A stretch of 64,000 nucleotides of DNA from CAZGSN01 sp964371655 (GCA_964371655.1 CAYJOD010000019.1:1-64000), one strand, 5' to 3'. Shown: positions 1 to 9,634, counted from the stretch's first letter. The notes: generated by a model from the letters alone, not told the origin. Program-made: numbers and translations.

Positions 1-179
1 GGAAGACCGCATGCCGTAGGGGCGCGCGGCTGCGCGCCCTGCCAGTTTTGAGACAACCTCGCCAGAGCGTGGCATCAGGCGGATTCTAAACGCCGATCTG
101 TAAACCAGCAGCAGCTGCCACGGCCTTGGCGGCCGCGACCACATCTGCGGAGGCACTTTATCCGCAAGGCCGGCGCGCT

Positions 180-1901
180 CTAGCGCCCGCCTTTCAGCGC
201 GGCCAGGAATTGCTTGAGCGGCTTGGTATTGACGACCTCGGCCTTCGTCGCCCACCCGCGGCGGGCGGTGGCGATACCGAAGTGAAGATAGTCGAGGTGG
301 CGAACACTGTGCGCGTCAGTATCGATCGATAGCTTCACGCTCTTGTCCACACACTTGCGTACGTGCTCGTCCTTCAGATCGAGGCGCTCGGGAAAGGCGT
401 CGATCTCCAACACGGTGCCGGTGCGTTTTGCTGCGTCGATGACAGCGTCGATGTCGACGTCGTAGGCTTCGCGCTTCTGTAGGACACGGCCGGTCGGATG
501 GAACAAGATGTCGGCGTGCGGATTCTCCATGGCGCGGATGATCCGCCGCGTCTGCTCGGCGCGTCCGAGATTGAAATGCGAGTGCACGGCGACGCCAACG
601 ACGTCGAGCTTGGCCAGCGTCGCGTCCTCAATGTCCAGGCTGCCGTCTTTGTTGATGTTGACCTCGGCGCCCTTGAGAATCGCGATGCCGCCAATCTGCT
701 TGCGCAGCTTGTCGATAGCCCGCATCTGCCGTGCGAGTTTCTTCTCGTCGCAACCACCGGTCATGGCCAGACCCTTGGTGTGATCGGTGATCACGATGTA
801 TTCGCGCCCCAGTCGCTTCGCCTCGGCCGCCATGGCTTCGATCGAATCGGCGCCATCGGTCCAATCGGTCTGGGTTTGCAGATCGCCACGCACGTCGCCG
901 TAGTCGATCAGGTCCGGCAGGGTTCCGGCGGCAGCCGCTTCCAACTCGCCACTGTCCTCGCGCAGCTCCGGCGCCACGTACTCGAGGCCGAGAATGTCAT
1001 ACACCTCCTCCTCGGTCCGACCGGCCACGGCCTTCTTGCCGCTAAACACACCGTACTCGTTGAGCTTGAGTTTCTTGGCGATCGCCAGCTTTCGCAGCGC
1101 GACGTTGTGCGCCTTACTGCCGGTGAAGTAACAAAACGCAGCGCCAAAGCTAGCCGCGGACACCACGCGCACATCGATGTCGATTCCGGTGTCGAGCTTC
1201 ACGCTGGTCTTAGTCTGCCCCTGGCCGTGCACATGCACGACCTCCGGCATGGCGACGATGAAGTCCATGACCGCCTTCGACTGGCGTGCCACGACGAGAA
1301 TATCCCCGTCGCCGATCGTCTCCTTGCGCCGCCGGATCGACCCCGCCACGGCGACGCGCTCGACGCCGGTGACTCGCTCGACGCGCGCCGCGATGTCGGT
1401 AACCAACGGCAACACCACCCCGAGAGGAAAGCGCCCGCTGCCCTTTTGGATAAACTCGATGCCCTTCAGAATCTTCTGCTCACTCTTCTCTCCGAAATGC
1501 GGAAGAGTACGAATGCGGCCGCAGCGTGCCGCCGCTTCCAGGTCGGCGACGGTGCGCACGCCAAGCTCCTGGTAGAGAACCTTGATGTTCTTCGGACCCA
1601 GCCCCTCGATCGACGCCAGGCCGGCAAGGTCGACGGGTACTTTGCGATGCAGCTCGTCATAGTACGGTGAGTGTCCGGTCTCGATCAAATTGACGATCTT
1701 CGCGGCGATGCTCTTGCCGACACCCGGTAGCTCCTCGATCGCGCTGATACCGCCGCGCCGATACAGGGCGGCGAGCGCGTCATCCACAGCTTCCACGGCG
1801 TACGCCGCCTTCTCATAGGCACGCGGCTTGAACGGTACCGAGTCCATATCGAGAAGCAGGGCGATCTCGCGCAGGACCCGGGCGATCTCGGCATTCGTCA
1901 T
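180..1901 (-). CDS. polX: DNA polymerase/3'-5' exonuclease PolX (family X polymerase with PHP domain)
   Basis: The 573-residue length is normal for bacterial PolX, a gap-filling repair polymerase with a PHP nuclease domain. Residues 1-150 hold helix-hairpin-helix segments (ELPGVGKSIAAKI near 57-69; GLGPKNIK near 100-107). The nucleotidyltransferase motif GSIRRRKETIGDGDIL is at 187-202, with catalytic Asp 198 and 200 and a third Asp in GIDIDV near 240. The C-terminal PHP domain (335-573) keeps TDH (372-374), GAEVNI (411-416), HSH (440-442), HPTGR (468-472) and DTDAHS (527-532). The first PHP motif reads DLQTQT (Gln 342 and 344) where metal-binding His would be expected; Gln at the first position is common in PolX as I recall, but at the second it is not. 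Function as a polymerase is well supported; nuclease activity is uncertain. The ATG at 1901 leaves only 5 bp to the upstream zinc-ribbon gene on the same strand, so co-transcription is likely. Confidence 0.95.
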   Translation of the reverse strand: MTNAEIARVLREIALLLDMDSVPFKPRAYEKAAYAVEAVDDALAALYRRGGISAIEELPGVGKSIAAKIVNLIETGHSPYYDELHRKVPVDLAGLASIEGLGPKNIKVLYQELGVRTVADLEAAARCGRIRTLPHFGEKSEQKILKGIEFIQKGSGRFPLGVVLPLVTDIAARVERVTGVERVAVAGSIRRRKETIGDGDILVVARQSKAVMDFIVAMPEVVHVHGQGQTKTSVKLDTGIDIDVRVVSAASFGAAFCYFTGSKAHNVALRKLAIAKKLKLNEYGVFSGKKAVAGRTEEEVYDILGLEYVAPELREDSGELEAAAAGTLPDLIDYGDVRGDLQTQTDWTDGADSIEAMAAEAKRLGREYIVITDHTKGLAMTGGCDEKKLARQMRAIDKLRKQIGGIAILKGAEVNINKDGSLDIEDATLAKLDVVGVAVHSHFNLGRAEQTRRIIRAMENPHADILFHPTGRVLQKREAYDVDIDAVIDAAKRTGTVLEIDAFPERLDLKDEHVRKCVDKSVKLSIDTDAHSVRHLDYLHFGIATARRGWATKAEVVNTKPLKQFLAALKGGR

Positions 1902-1906
1902 CGGGC

Positions 1907-2173
1907 TTACTCGCTCATCAGGGCCACGTCGCTAGCGTCGCATTCCGGACACGACGGCCGCCGGCGGCGGGCCTCGAACACCTTGCCGCACACCCGGCAC
2001 TCGAACACGTAGGATTCTGCGGGGAGCTCAGCGACCTTCGGCTTGGCGCAGCGCTCTCCGCCATCCGGGGCCAGACCCCCATCCGTTTCGCCTCGCCACC
2101 AGAACAGCCTCGACAAGATGTTCATGCGTTCGCGCCTAGGTTCCGACGTATCCGAACCAAGGCGGCGGTTCAA
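1907..2173 (-). CDS. small zinc-ribbon protein
   Basis: This is an 88-residue protein; an internal ATG at 2125 would give a 72-residue form beginning MNILSRLFWW. The C-terminal half has two CxxC knuckles (FECRVCGKVF and RPSCPECDASD), the pattern of a rubredoxin-like or FmdB-type zinc ribbon that binds one zinc. No signal peptide or catalytic domain is visible. It lies just upstream of polX on the same strand and may share its transcript. Neither candidate start has a strong ribosome-binding site, so the N-terminus is unsettled. The molecular role is unknown; a small regulatory or metal-binding accessory protein is possible. Confidence 0.7.
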   Translation of the reverse strand: MNRRLGSDTSEPRRERMNILSRLFWWRGETDGGLAPDGGERCAKPKVAELPAESYVFECRVCGKVFEARRRRPSCPECDASDVALMSE

Positions 2174-2272
2174 TCATAGTCGCGACCGGGCTCGGCGAAC
2201 CCGTAGAGTGCAGCGCGGCGACCGAGACTACGTCTTTGCCTTTTCGCGCCCACAGCCATAGTAAGAACACCT

Positions 2273-3163
2273 GTGTTGGTGAGCGTCATCATACCCACCT
2301 TCAATCGCGCCGCCTTCGTGCGCGAGGCGGTGGCTTCCGTGTTGGCGCAGCGCGACGTCGACTTCGAGTTGATTGTCATCGACGATGGGTCGGACGACAA
2401 CACCGCCGAGCTCTTGCGTGATGAGTTCGGGAGCTCGGTGGACGTGATTGGTACCGATACTCGCGGCGTGTCAGCCGCACGCAACCTCGGTGTCCACCGC
2501 AGCCGCGGCGCTCTCGTCGCTTTTCTCGACTCCGACGACCTCTGGCTCCCCGAGAAGCTGAGGGTACAAGTCGGCTTCTTCGCAGAGCATCCAGAGGCGC
2601 AGATCTGCCAGACCGAGGAGATCTGGATGCGCCACGGGAGGCGCTTGATCCCGAGCAACGATCAACGCAAGCTCGGAGGGCGGATCTTCGCACCGAGTCT
2701 GCGCCGTTGCATGGTGTCTCCCTCCGCCGTCATGCTGCGGAGGAAGCTCTTCGACCACTGCGGGGGCTTCGACGAAACCCTTCCGGCGTGCGAGGACTAC
2801 GACCTGTGGCTGCGCATTAGCCGCAACACGCCGATTGCACTTATCGAATCGCCCCTGGTGATCCGACGCGCTGGCCATGAGGACCAGCTCTCGCGTCGCT
2901 ACTGGGGGATGGATCGCTTCCGCATCGCCGCGTTGATGAAGCTCTTGGCGCAAGAGGTTCTCTCGACCGAGCAGCGACAGCTCGCCATCGAGGTTCTGAG
3001 CGAGAAGTGCCGCATCGTCGCTGCTGGCGCCGCGAAGCGAGGGCGTACGGAGGAAGCACAGCGCTATGCGATGATTGCGCAGACCTGGGAAGACGCCGAC
3101 GCCGCGCATGTGTCTGGCCCTGCGCCCCGAACTCGAGTAGAGAACCGTATCAGCAGCGCATGA
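2273..3163 (+). CDS. family 2 glycosyltransferase
   Basis: The 296-residue protein has a GT-A fold. It begins with VSVIIPTFNRAAFVREAV, has the nucleotide-binding DDGS at about 37-40, and the metal-binding FLDSDDLW near residue 85. CEDYDLWLRI further on is the typical acceptor/catalytic segment. It should transfer a sugar from a nucleotide-sugar to an unknown acceptor at the cytoplasmic face, probably in cell-surface glycan synthesis. The assigned start is GTG; a second GTG two codons later would also serve, and no strong Shine-Dalgarno is visible. The stop codon overlaps a possible ATG for the next gene in an ATGA arrangement, suggesting translational coupling with the radical SAM protein. 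Confidence 0.9.
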   Translation: MLVSVIIPTFNRAAFVREAVASVLAQRDVDFELIVIDDGSDDNTAELLRDEFGSSVDVIGTDTRGVSAARNLGVHRSRGALVAFLDSDDLWLPEKLRVQVGFFAEHPEAQICQTEEIWMRHGRRLIPSNDQRKLGGRIFAPSLRRCMVSPSAVMLRRKLFDHCGGFDETLPACEDYDLWLRISRNTPIALIESPLVIRRAGHEDQLSRRYWGMDRFRIAALMKLLAQEVLSTEQRQLAIEVLSEKCRIVAAGAAKRGRTEEAQRYAMIAQTWEDADAAHVSGPAPRTRVENRISSA

Positions 3164-3195
3164 CAGCCGCAGCCCTCGGGAGAAATGCGGGACCA

Positions 3196-4785
3196 ATGAA
3201 GATCTATCTGATTGCCCCAAAGAATCCGGAGTCGTTCTGGACCCTCGATCGCATTTTGCGCAGCCTGAAGAAGAAGTGCGTGTTTCCCAACCTGTCGCTG
3301 CCGACGGTGGCTGGAATCACGCCGCGTGAGCATGAGGTGGTCCTGTGTGACGAGAACATCGAGCCGATCAACTTCGACACCGACGCCGATATCATTGGCC
3401 TCAGCGGCTATGTGATTCACAAGCAGCGCATCTTCGAGATCGCCAAAGAGTTCCGTCGGCGCGGCAGTTTCGTGGTGTGCGGCGGGCCGTTTGCGTCTCT
3501 GTGCCCGGAGGAGCTGCGTGACAAGGTCGATGTGCTGTTCGTCGACGAGGCCGAGTACAGTTGGCCGCAGTTCCTCGCCGATTACGCTGCGGGCGACTGG
3601 AAGTCGGAATATCGGCAGGACGAAAAGCCGAGCATGCACGACTCGCCGTTGCCGCGCTTCGATCTGCTCAAGATCGATCAGTACCGCACCATGACCATCC
3701 AGTTCGCGCGCGGCTGCCCGTTCAACTGCGAATTCTGCGACATCATCGTCATGTACGGCCGGCACCCGCGTACCAAGACCGTTGCTCAGGTGATGGCGGA
3801 GGTACGAGAGATCCATCGGCTCGGAGTAAGCAACATCTTCGTCGTCGACGACAACTTCATCGGCAACAAGAAGGAAGCCAAGGAGCTCTTGCGTGCCCTC
3901 GGCGATTGGCAGAAAGCGCGCGGCTATCCGATAGAGTTCATGACCGAGGTGACGCTCAACATCGCGCAAGACGACGAGCTCCTCGATCTGATGCGGCACG
4001 CCAATTTCACCACGATCTTCGTCGGCATCGAATCGCCGCGCGCCGCCAGTCTGCAGGAGACCCACAAGACGCAGAACCTGCGCGGTAGCATCCTCGACTC
4101 CGTGCACCGTATCCAGCGCGCCGGCATGGAGGTCATGGCGGGTATGATCGTCGGTTTCGACCACGACGACCCGTCGATCTTCGAAGAGCAGTTCCGGTTC
4201 ATCCAGGACGCGCGTATCCCGGTATCCATGACCGGGATGTTAAACGCATTGCCGAAGACGCCCTTGCACGAACGTCTCAAGAAGGCGGGGCGGATCATCG
4301 CCGAGTCGGTTGGCGATCAGTTTGTGTTCACCAACATTGTGCCCGAAGGCATGTCGCGCCTGCAGTTGTACGAAGGCTACAAGCGGCTGCTGCAGCGCTT
4401 GTACAGCTACCGCAACTACCGGCGCCGGGCGATGCAGTTCATTCTGAATAAAGGGGCGCAGATCGAGACCCGGTTGACCATCAGCCGTCAGGAGCTGCGC
4501 ATTCTCCCGCGCGTGCTGTGGCACTGCATTGTGCGCGCCTCGCCGCAGCGGGCGTGGCTGACGCTGTCGCTCGTAGTCGAGACCGCGTTGCGCCGTCCGC
4601 GCGCCCTGCGCAACGCCGTGGCTTTCGCACTCATGCACAAGCACCTGTACGGATACATGCGCGACACCTGCAAACAGATTGATCGGCTAGTGCAGGAGCT
4701 CAAGCAATTTCCCGACGAGCTGCGCTTGCTGCCGGAATCTCTGGCGGCACCTGAGGTGGCGTGGAACGTCGAGCATGACGCGTAG
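3196..4785 (+). CDS. B12-binding-domain radical SAM protein with DUF4070-type C-terminus
   Basis: About 529 residues from the ATG chosen here; a start at 3160 that overlaps the glycosyltransferase stop would add 12 residues. The N-terminal third is a cobalamin-binding-like Rossmann domain (KIYLIAPKNPESFW, ADIIGLSGYV, VVCGGPFAS) without an obvious DxHxxG cobalamin ligand. The radical SAM cluster motif is RGCPFNCEFCD, with Cys 174, 178 and 181 binding [4Fe-4S]. IFVVDDNFIGNK and VGIESP are typical strand motifs of the barrel. The architecture resembles hopanoid-modifying enzymes such as HpnP and related methylases, but the substrate cannot be read from sequence. Operon context with a GT2 enzyme suggests lipid or glycolipid modification (inference). 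Confidence 0.88.
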   Translation: MKIYLIAPKNPESFWTLDRILRSLKKKCVFPNLSLPTVAGITPREHEVVLCDENIEPINFDTDADIIGLSGYVIHKQRIFEIAKEFRRRGSFVVCGGPFASLCPEELRDKVDVLFVDEAEYSWPQFLADYAAGDWKSEYRQDEKPSMHDSPLPRFDLLKIDQYRTMTIQFARGCPFNCEFCDIIVMYGRHPRTKTVAQVMAEVREIHRLGVSNIFVVDDNFIGNKKEAKELLRALGDWQKARGYPIEFMTEVTLNIAQDDELLDLMRHANFTTIFVGIESPRAASLQETHKTQNLRGSILDSVHRIQRAGMEVMAGMIVGFDHDDPSIFEEQFRFIQDARIPVSMTGMLNALPKTPLHERLKKAGRIIAESVGDQFVFTNIVPEGMSRLQLYEGYKRLLQRLYSYRNYRRRAMQFILNKGAQIETRLTISRQELRILPRVLWHCIVRASPQRAWLTLSLVVETALRRPRALRNAVAFALMHKHLYGYMRDTCKQIDRLVQELKQFPDELRLLPESLAAPEVAWNVEHDA

Positions 4786-4915
4786 GACAAGCGTGGCGAG
4801 CGCGGCCGGGCGCGTCGACTCATCACTCATACGCGAGGCATGACGCTCATCATCATCGCCTTCGGCCTAACCATTCATCGCCAGCGCGTGTGCCGCGCCG
4901 CGTTCGGGGACAAGA

Positions 4916-6043
4916 GTGAAAGAGCGGATTCTCCAATTCATCGAAGTGCTGCGCGGCGCCGGGCTGCAGCCGTCGTTAGCCGAGTCGCTTGATGCACTTG
5001 CCGCCGCCGCTGCGGCTGGAGTGAGTCGGAGCAATCTTTGCGAGGCACTGGCGGCCACCCTCGTGAAGGAAGAAGCAGATCGCCCCGCCTTCGAGCGCGC
5101 GTTCGACAGCTTCTTTGCTCATGGCGAGGCGCGTTCCCCGAAGCGTCCTCGTTTACAGTCATCCGGCACAGGCATTGGCAGTGGCGAGAACGGTGGCGCC
5201 GCGCCTTCCCAACGCGAGCACGAGGAGAAGGCAGGCTCCGCTGCCCGCATGCGACACGAACCGAACCGCCCCGGTACCGCGCCGCAAAGGCGCAAGGTGG
5301 CCAGCACCGCGGAACGGATGGCGCAAACGCAGGCACTCGGGCGCCGTGAGTTTCGAGAGATGGACGCACAAGAGCAAGAGCGGTGTGTCGCGCTGGCGCA
5401 AGACCTGTCGCGGCGGTTTCGCGCCAATCTGGCGCGCCGACTGCAACGACACAAGCACGGGCGTCTCGACGTGCGCGCGACGTTACGGCGCTCGATCCGT
5501 ACCGGCGGAGTACCGATCGACCCGGCCTTCCGACGCCGGCGGCCAGGACGGATCGACCTGGTCGTGCTCTGTGACTGCTCGTACTCGGTAACAACGGCAA
5601 GCCGCTTTCTACTCTCTCTCATCAGCCCCTGCCGCGCATTTTTCCGGCGTGTGCATCTGTTCGCGTTTGTGGACCACCACGTCTCCGTCTCGATAGAGCA
5701 AGGCCACATCGTCCCCGACGAAGCCTTGGATCTCTATGCGCGCTCGGATTTCGGAACTACGCTTAGCGGCTTTTGGAGTCGTTGCCCTGCGCTTCTCAAC
5801 CGCAACACGATCGTCTTGATTCTGGGCGATGCCCGCAATAACCGGCGCCCCGCACGCGCCGACGTCCTGGCCCGGATCGCCGCCACCGTACGCCAGGTGG
5901 CCTGGTTGAATCCCGAGCCGATAACGCGATGGAATTCCGGCGACAGTGCAATGGCGAGCTACGCGCCGCACTGCGGCATGCTCATCGCCGCGTCGACGCC
6001 ACAAACGCTGAGCAAAGCGCTAGCGCAGGTATTGAGGCGTTAA
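4916..6043 (+). CDS. CoxE-like VWA domain protein
   Basis: This 375-residue protein starts at GTG with GGGGA a few bases upstream. Residues 1-70 form the helical segment typical of CoxE/VWA proteins (FIEVLRGAGLQPSLAESL). A low-complexity charged linker follows at about 70-130. The von Willebrand A domain has the MIDAS motif DCSYS (Asp 220, Ser 222, Ser 224) and a later Thr-containing loop (FGTTLSGF). Such proteins usually work with a MoxR-type AAA ATPase in metallocofactor insertion or chaperoning, for example in CO dehydrogenase maturation. No MoxR gene or CO dehydrogenase gene is adjacent here, so the partner is unknown. The 130 bp upstream show nothing recognisable. Confidence 0.85.
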   Translation: MKERILQFIEVLRGAGLQPSLAESLDALAAAAAAGVSRSNLCEALAATLVKEEADRPAFERAFDSFFAHGEARSPKRPRLQSSGTGIGSGENGGAAPSQREHEEKAGSAARMRHEPNRPGTAPQRRKVASTAERMAQTQALGRREFREMDAQEQERCVALAQDLSRRFRANLARRLQRHKHGRLDVRATLRRSIRTGGVPIDPAFRRRRPGRIDLVVLCDCSYSVTTASRFLLSLISPCRAFFRRVHLFAFVDHHVSVSIEQGHIVPDEALDLYARSDFGTTLSGFWSRCPALLNRNTIVLILGDARNNRRPARADVLARIAATVRQVAWLNPEPITRWNSGDSAMASYAPHCGMLIAASTPQTLSKALAQVLRR

Positions 6044-7293
6044 CGCGCGCAGCCACCGACGAAGTGATTCACACATTGGGACACCTCGCCAACGGAAACT
6101 GCGCCATTGAGGTTGCCGTCGGCAGCCGGGCAGCTCAGGGAAAGTGTTTCGGCATTACACAAGGGCGCGCCGAGAAACTCGGCTACGCACCGTTGCACTT
6201 CGCCAATCGTGACCCGGTGGTCGCCATCGCAGTCACCCGCGCAAGAGGTGACCCGTATCGACGCGCCCGCCCCTTGCACGTTGGGAAGCGCATCGCCGTT
6301 GGCATCGAAGGCCGACGCTGTGTTTCCAATCGCGTAGGCACCCTCGGGGGCGTCGGAATTGACCGAGATCGAGCACGCAAACAGCGGGCCCGCGGGCAAG
6401 ATGTTGGGGTTTCCGTCGACGTCGATCTGTACAACGCCGGCGCCCGGTGCGCTCTGCGTGAGACTCTTGTCGTACGACGAGCCGGCGCCAAGTCCAGCAG
6501 AGATCTCGCAGCGCGAGATACTGAACGGTGCTGCCACTCCCAGGTCGATGAGAGTACGTGTATTGGCAGCCGTCCCCACTCCCCCACCGAGGTTGGCGCC
6601 GAGGCAGGCGACACCACCGGGTAACGCACCAACCACCGCTGGGGCGAGATCCAGCGCCAGGGGGGGCGTCGGCGTTGCTGTTGGCGTTGGGGTCGCCGTT
6701 GGAGTGACAGTTTCGGTTACGGTGGGAGTTGCGGTCACGGTAAACGTTGGGGTGATCGTCGCAACCACCGACACGTCGCCTCCGACTGTGCCGCAAGGGA
6801 GCTCGTGGTTTTCGCCATCGCCCTGGGCCAAGTAACATGCGGCTGCGTGGTCAGGAGCGCTACAGCCGTTCGCGTTGAACAGTAACGAGCCGCTACCAAC
6901 CGTGTTCCCAACCAGTCGCAACGATACAATGCGAGCGTTGGCAGTCGTCAGCGTCGGAAAGCAGACGATCGATATGCAGAGCGTTCCGTCGACCATATCA
7001 TTCGCCGCGAACGCACAGCCCTCGGGGTCTATGTCGGCACCAGCGGCGACCGTTACATCGAGAAGGGAGGCATTGTACGTGAGGCCGAGGTTGTAGATGG
7101 CGACGTTCGCAGGATCATCTATTCGGATGTCCATCGCCGCCGTGCCGTCGCTCGAGTTGGTTGTTAGGTAAGCCGGGGAAAGCTGCAGGAAGGCACCCTG
7201 AGCCGGGCCGGGCCACAGCAGCCCCGCCATCAGGGACAAGATCACCAGTCGCGGCATCAATCGTGTTTCGAACCGGTCACGCACTGACTTCAT
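6040..7293 (-). CDS. secreted protein with cohesin-like modules, Thr-Pro linker and dockerin-like C-terminus
   Basis: About 417 residues from ATG 7293; an ATG at 7257 is an alternative. The N-terminus has a signal peptide (MPRLVILSLMAGLLWPGPAQGA). The first module (about 35-190) reads like a cohesin-type beta-sandwich (NLGLTYNASLLDVTVAAG). A Thr-Pro linker (about 195-230) follows, then a second similar module and a Cys-containing pair of calcium-loop segments (GDCDGDHRVTIGEVQRCV and DGNLNGAVSVGEVSQCV) like a dockerin. The last ~190 residues are clearly related to the end of the protein at 29309-31666. Likely a cell-surface or secreted adhesion/scaffold protein; no catalytic motif is visible. 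It overlaps the CoxE-like gene tail to tail by 4 bp. Confidence 0.75.
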   Translation of the reverse strand: MKSVRDRFETRLMPRLVILSLMAGLLWPGPAQGAFLQLSPAYLTTNSSDGTAAMDIRIDDPANVAIYNLGLTYNASLLDVTVAAGADIDPEGCAFAANDMVDGTLCISIVCFPTLTTANARIVSLRLVGNTVGSGSLLFNANGCSAPDHAAACYLAQGDGENHELPCGTVGGDVSVVATITPTFTVTATPTVTETVTPTATPTPTATPTPPLALDLAPAVVGALPGGVACLGANLGGGVGTAANTRTLIDLGVAAPFSISRCEISAGLGAGSSYDKSLTQSAPGAGVVQIDVDGNPNILPAGPLFACSISVNSDAPEGAYAIGNTASAFDANGDALPNVQGAGASIRVTSCAGDCDGDHRVTIGEVQRCVAEFLGAPLCNAETLSLSCPAADGNLNGAVSVGEVSQCVNHFVGGCAR

Positions 7294-7515
7294 CGAAACA
7301 CGCGTATCCGGCTTGTCAAGCGAATTGATTGAGCCGGCGCTCGGATCTAACCGATTCGAGGGTCTCCGGCGACAGCCGGGGATGGTCGCGGCACAAGAGA
7401 GCCAGCACATTGCGACCGAGGCGACACACCGCAGAGATAGGAACGCTAGGTAGGGCCCCAGGATCTACAGCTGGGTGGGACCGCATCCGGAAATATTTGG
7501 CCAGAAAGTACGAAA

Positions 7516-7550
7516 GGCCTTACCCGCGTCCGAAATGCGCGGGTAAGGCC
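7516..7550 (-). terminator. stem-loop downstream of the 7582-8457 gene
   Basis: A perfect 13-bp inverted repeat (GGCCTTACCCGCG with its complement, 9-base loop) lies about 30 bp beyond the stop codon of the Thr-Pro protein on the minus strand. Read in that direction it is followed by a weakly T-rich stretch (TTTCGTACTTT), consistent with an intrinsic terminator. The remaining bases from 7294 to 7581 show nothing else recognisable. Confidence 0.65.
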
Positions 7551-7581
7551 CTTCGAAAGTAAACCGAGAAGAAGCTTCAGT

Positions 7582-8457
7582 CTATTTTTCGCCCCGATTC
7601 ATGCCACTGCGTCGCAGCATGCCGAACATCACCAGGGTGAACATACCGATCATAACGATGCCCGCCTTCGAGGTTGGCGACGAAATGAGCGGAACCGGCG
7701 GCGGAGTCGGCGACGGCGTTGCCGTCAGCGTCGGCGTCGGTGTCAACGTCGGCGTGTTCGTCGCGGTGCGAGTTGCCGTCTGCGTCGGAGTCTCCGTCGG
7801 TGTCGGTGTCAGGGTTGGCGTATTCGTTGCGGTCCGCGTCGCGGTCTCCGTGGGTGTATTCGTGGGCGTATTGGTCGGGGTCGGGGTTGGCGGTTCCACG
7901 TCCACGCCAGCGCCAACGAAGGCTAATGCAACCTGGTTGTTGGGGCTTGAATGCGAGGTCCCTGTACCTAAGAGACGACCATTCGCGGCGATAACGCCGG
8001 GGGAGACGTTGATCATGCAAGTCACCGCACCGTTGACCTGTCCTGGATTCGAGCAAGCGGTTGAAGCACCCGCACCAATAAGGCTACTGCTCGCACAGGT
8101 TAATACGGTACAGCCCGCACCCGCGACGCACGGATCGCTGATATCATTGCAGCCCGTCACCGGTTGCCCGTTCGCGCCGGGACAGCAGAACCGCGCACCG
8201 ATCGCGGTAATATCGCAAGGCAACGGCGCAACCCCCAGGTTGACTCCAAAACTATCGAACTCAACTGGGCTGCCGTTCGGAACGGTGGTCACGCCTCCGA
8301 GTGGGATCACTTGCCCACCAAACGAAGTCGTGCATCCAGGCGGTGATACGTCCCGCTGAGCAGCGACCGCAGGCTGCAAGCCCGCTGCAGCGACCACGCC
8401 AGTGACGGCGACCAACGCCAGCAACCAACTTCCTCTTGGCGACTTTTCCACCTTCAT
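7582..8457 (-). CDS. secreted Thr-Pro-linker protein with candidate C-terminal sorting signal (paralogue 1)
   Basis: About 291 residues from the ATG at 8457, preceded by GGAGG at good spacing. It has a signal peptide ([20 protein letters not shown] to AVAA), a ~160-residue Cys-containing domain ([43 protein letters not shown]), a ~65-residue Thr-Pro-rich linker made of [13 protein letters not shown] repeats, and a C-terminal tail: [15 protein letters not shown], a hydrophobic stretch, then [12 protein letters not shown]. That order (short motif, membrane helix, basic end) is the layout of PEP-CTERM-like exosortase substrates. The gene at 8591 is a close paralogue sharing every part. The function of the N-terminal domain is unknown. 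Probably exported, processed at the tail, and surface-attached or released. Confidence 0.8.
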   Translation of the reverse strand: MKVEKSPRGSWLLALVAVTGVVAAAGLQPAVAAQRDVSPPGCTTSFGGQVIPLGGVTTVPNGSPVEFDSFGVNLGVAPLPCDITAIGARFCCPGANGQPVTGCNDISDPCVAGAGCTVLTCASSSLIGAGASTACSNPGQVNGAVTCMINVSPGVIAANGRLLGTGTSHSSPNNQVALAFVGAGVDVEPPTPTPTNTPTNTPTETATRTATNTPTLTPTPTETPTQTATRTATNTPTLTPTPTLTATPSPTPPPVPLISSPTSKAGIVMIGMFTLVMFGMLRRSGMNRGEK

Positions 8458-8590
8458 CTGATCAACCTCCAAGTTCTATCACCATTCCAAAGTCAGCAAG
8501 CGGGATCAAATCTCAAAACTCACGTAGCTGAGCAATGATTGCCCTTCTTACGAAACAAACAGAAGAAAATCAACAGACTCGCTGAGACAA

Positions 8591-9634
8591 TTAGGCATCT
8601 TGCCTCGGCGCGCTTCGACGCAACATGGACACCACAGCCAAGGTAAGCGCCAAGATCATGACTACGCCGCTTCCTGAAGTCGGTGACGCAATCAACGGAA
8701 TCGGCGCTGGTGATACCGTAACCGTCGGCGTCGATGTCGGCGTGATGGTCGGAGTCAGAGTCGGCGTCGATGTCGGGGTATTCGTCGGAGTGAGAGTAGG
8801 GGTGCGCGTTGGTGTTTCGGTAGGCGTATTCGTTGCCGTCGAGGTCGGGGTGCTCGTGGGCGTCGAAGTCGGTGTGTTGGTAGCCGTAGAAGTGGGCGTG
8901 CTGGTTGGCGTATTCGTGGGTGTCCTGGTTGGCGTATTCGTGGGCGTATTCGTCGGCGTGAAGGTCGGCGTAGCCGTCGGCGTGCGAGTAGGGGTATTCG
9001 TCGGGGTGTCAGTAGGCGTCTGCGTCGGAGTCTCGGTTGGAGTCGGAGTGTTGGTAGGCGTCTCGGTGGGGGTCTCGGTTGGGGTCACTGTCGGTAGTAC
9101 ATCGACGCCATTACCGATGATCGCCGTCGCAGCTAAATCGTCCGGGCTGGAATGCGCCACCCCGCTTCCTAACAGCCGGCCGTTCGCCGATAATACGCCC
9201 GGCGATACGTTCACGACACAATCAATAATTCCGTCGCAACCGATCGAATCACCCGTGCCCGAGAGATTTGGATCCGCGCAGGTCACAATCGAGCAACCCA
9301 ATCCACAGACCTCGCTAAGATCCAGGCAACCCGTCACCGGCTGGCCGTTCGCTCCCGGACAACAGAAGCGCGCAACAATGCCATCTATATTACAAGGAAT
9401 TGGCGCGACTCCGAGGTTGAAACCGAAACCCGAGAAGTGCACCGTTCCGCCATTCGAAACTGCATTAGGGTTGACGTCGATGTTCGCGCCGAACGAGGTC
9501 GTGCAGCCGGGTGGATCAACGATACGGTCGTCCGCAGACACCGCCCGAAGCTGTCCAAGCACCGTTACAAGGAACAGCAGCAAGACCCCTGACTTCAAGC
9601 GATCACCCCACTGATACTTTTCGCGCTGCCTCAT
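8591..9634 (-). CDS. secreted Thr-Pro-linker protein with candidate C-terminal sorting signal (paralogue 2)
   Basis: About 347 residues from the ATG at 9634, which has GGAGAGG upstream; longer readings lack a ribosome-binding site. Signal peptide near residues 14-36 ([19 protein letters not shown]). The globular domain matches its neighbour: [51 protein letters not shown]. The Thr-Pro linker is about 120 residues, roughly twice that of paralogue 1, so the two differ mainly in linker repeat number. The tail reads [16 protein letters not shown], a hydrophobic stretch, then [11 protein letters not shown]. The same strand and the 130-bp spacing suggest tandem duplication. Antisense to the linker is a long Val-Gly open frame that is a shadow. 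Confidence 0.8.
   Translation of the reverse strand: MRQREKYQWGDRLKSGVLLLFLVTVLGQLRAVSADDRIVDPPGCTTSFGANIDVNPNAVSNGGTVHFSGFGFNLGVAPIPCNIDGIVARFCCPGANGQPVTGCLDLSEVCGLGCSIVTCADPNLSGTGDSIGCDGIIDCVVNVSPGVLSANGRLLGSGVAHSSPDDLAATAIIGNGVDVLPTVTPTETPTETPTNTPTPTETPTQTPTDTPTNTPTRTPTATPTFTPTNTPTNTPTRTPTNTPTSTPTSTATNTPTSTPTSTPTSTATNTPTETPTRTPTLTPTNTPTSTPTLTPTITPTSTPTVTVSPAPIPLIASPTSGSGVVMILALTLAVVSMLRRSAPRQDA

Noticed and set aside
498..1670. Long plus-strand frame opposite polX
   Set aside because: It is antisense to a complete, motif-bearing polymerase gene and encodes no recognisable product.
8625..9614. Val-Gly-rich plus-strand frame (and a similar one at 7601-8359)
   Set aside because: Antisense translation of the Thr-Pro linker codons; the minus-strand proteins have signal peptides, ribosome-binding sites and paralogy.
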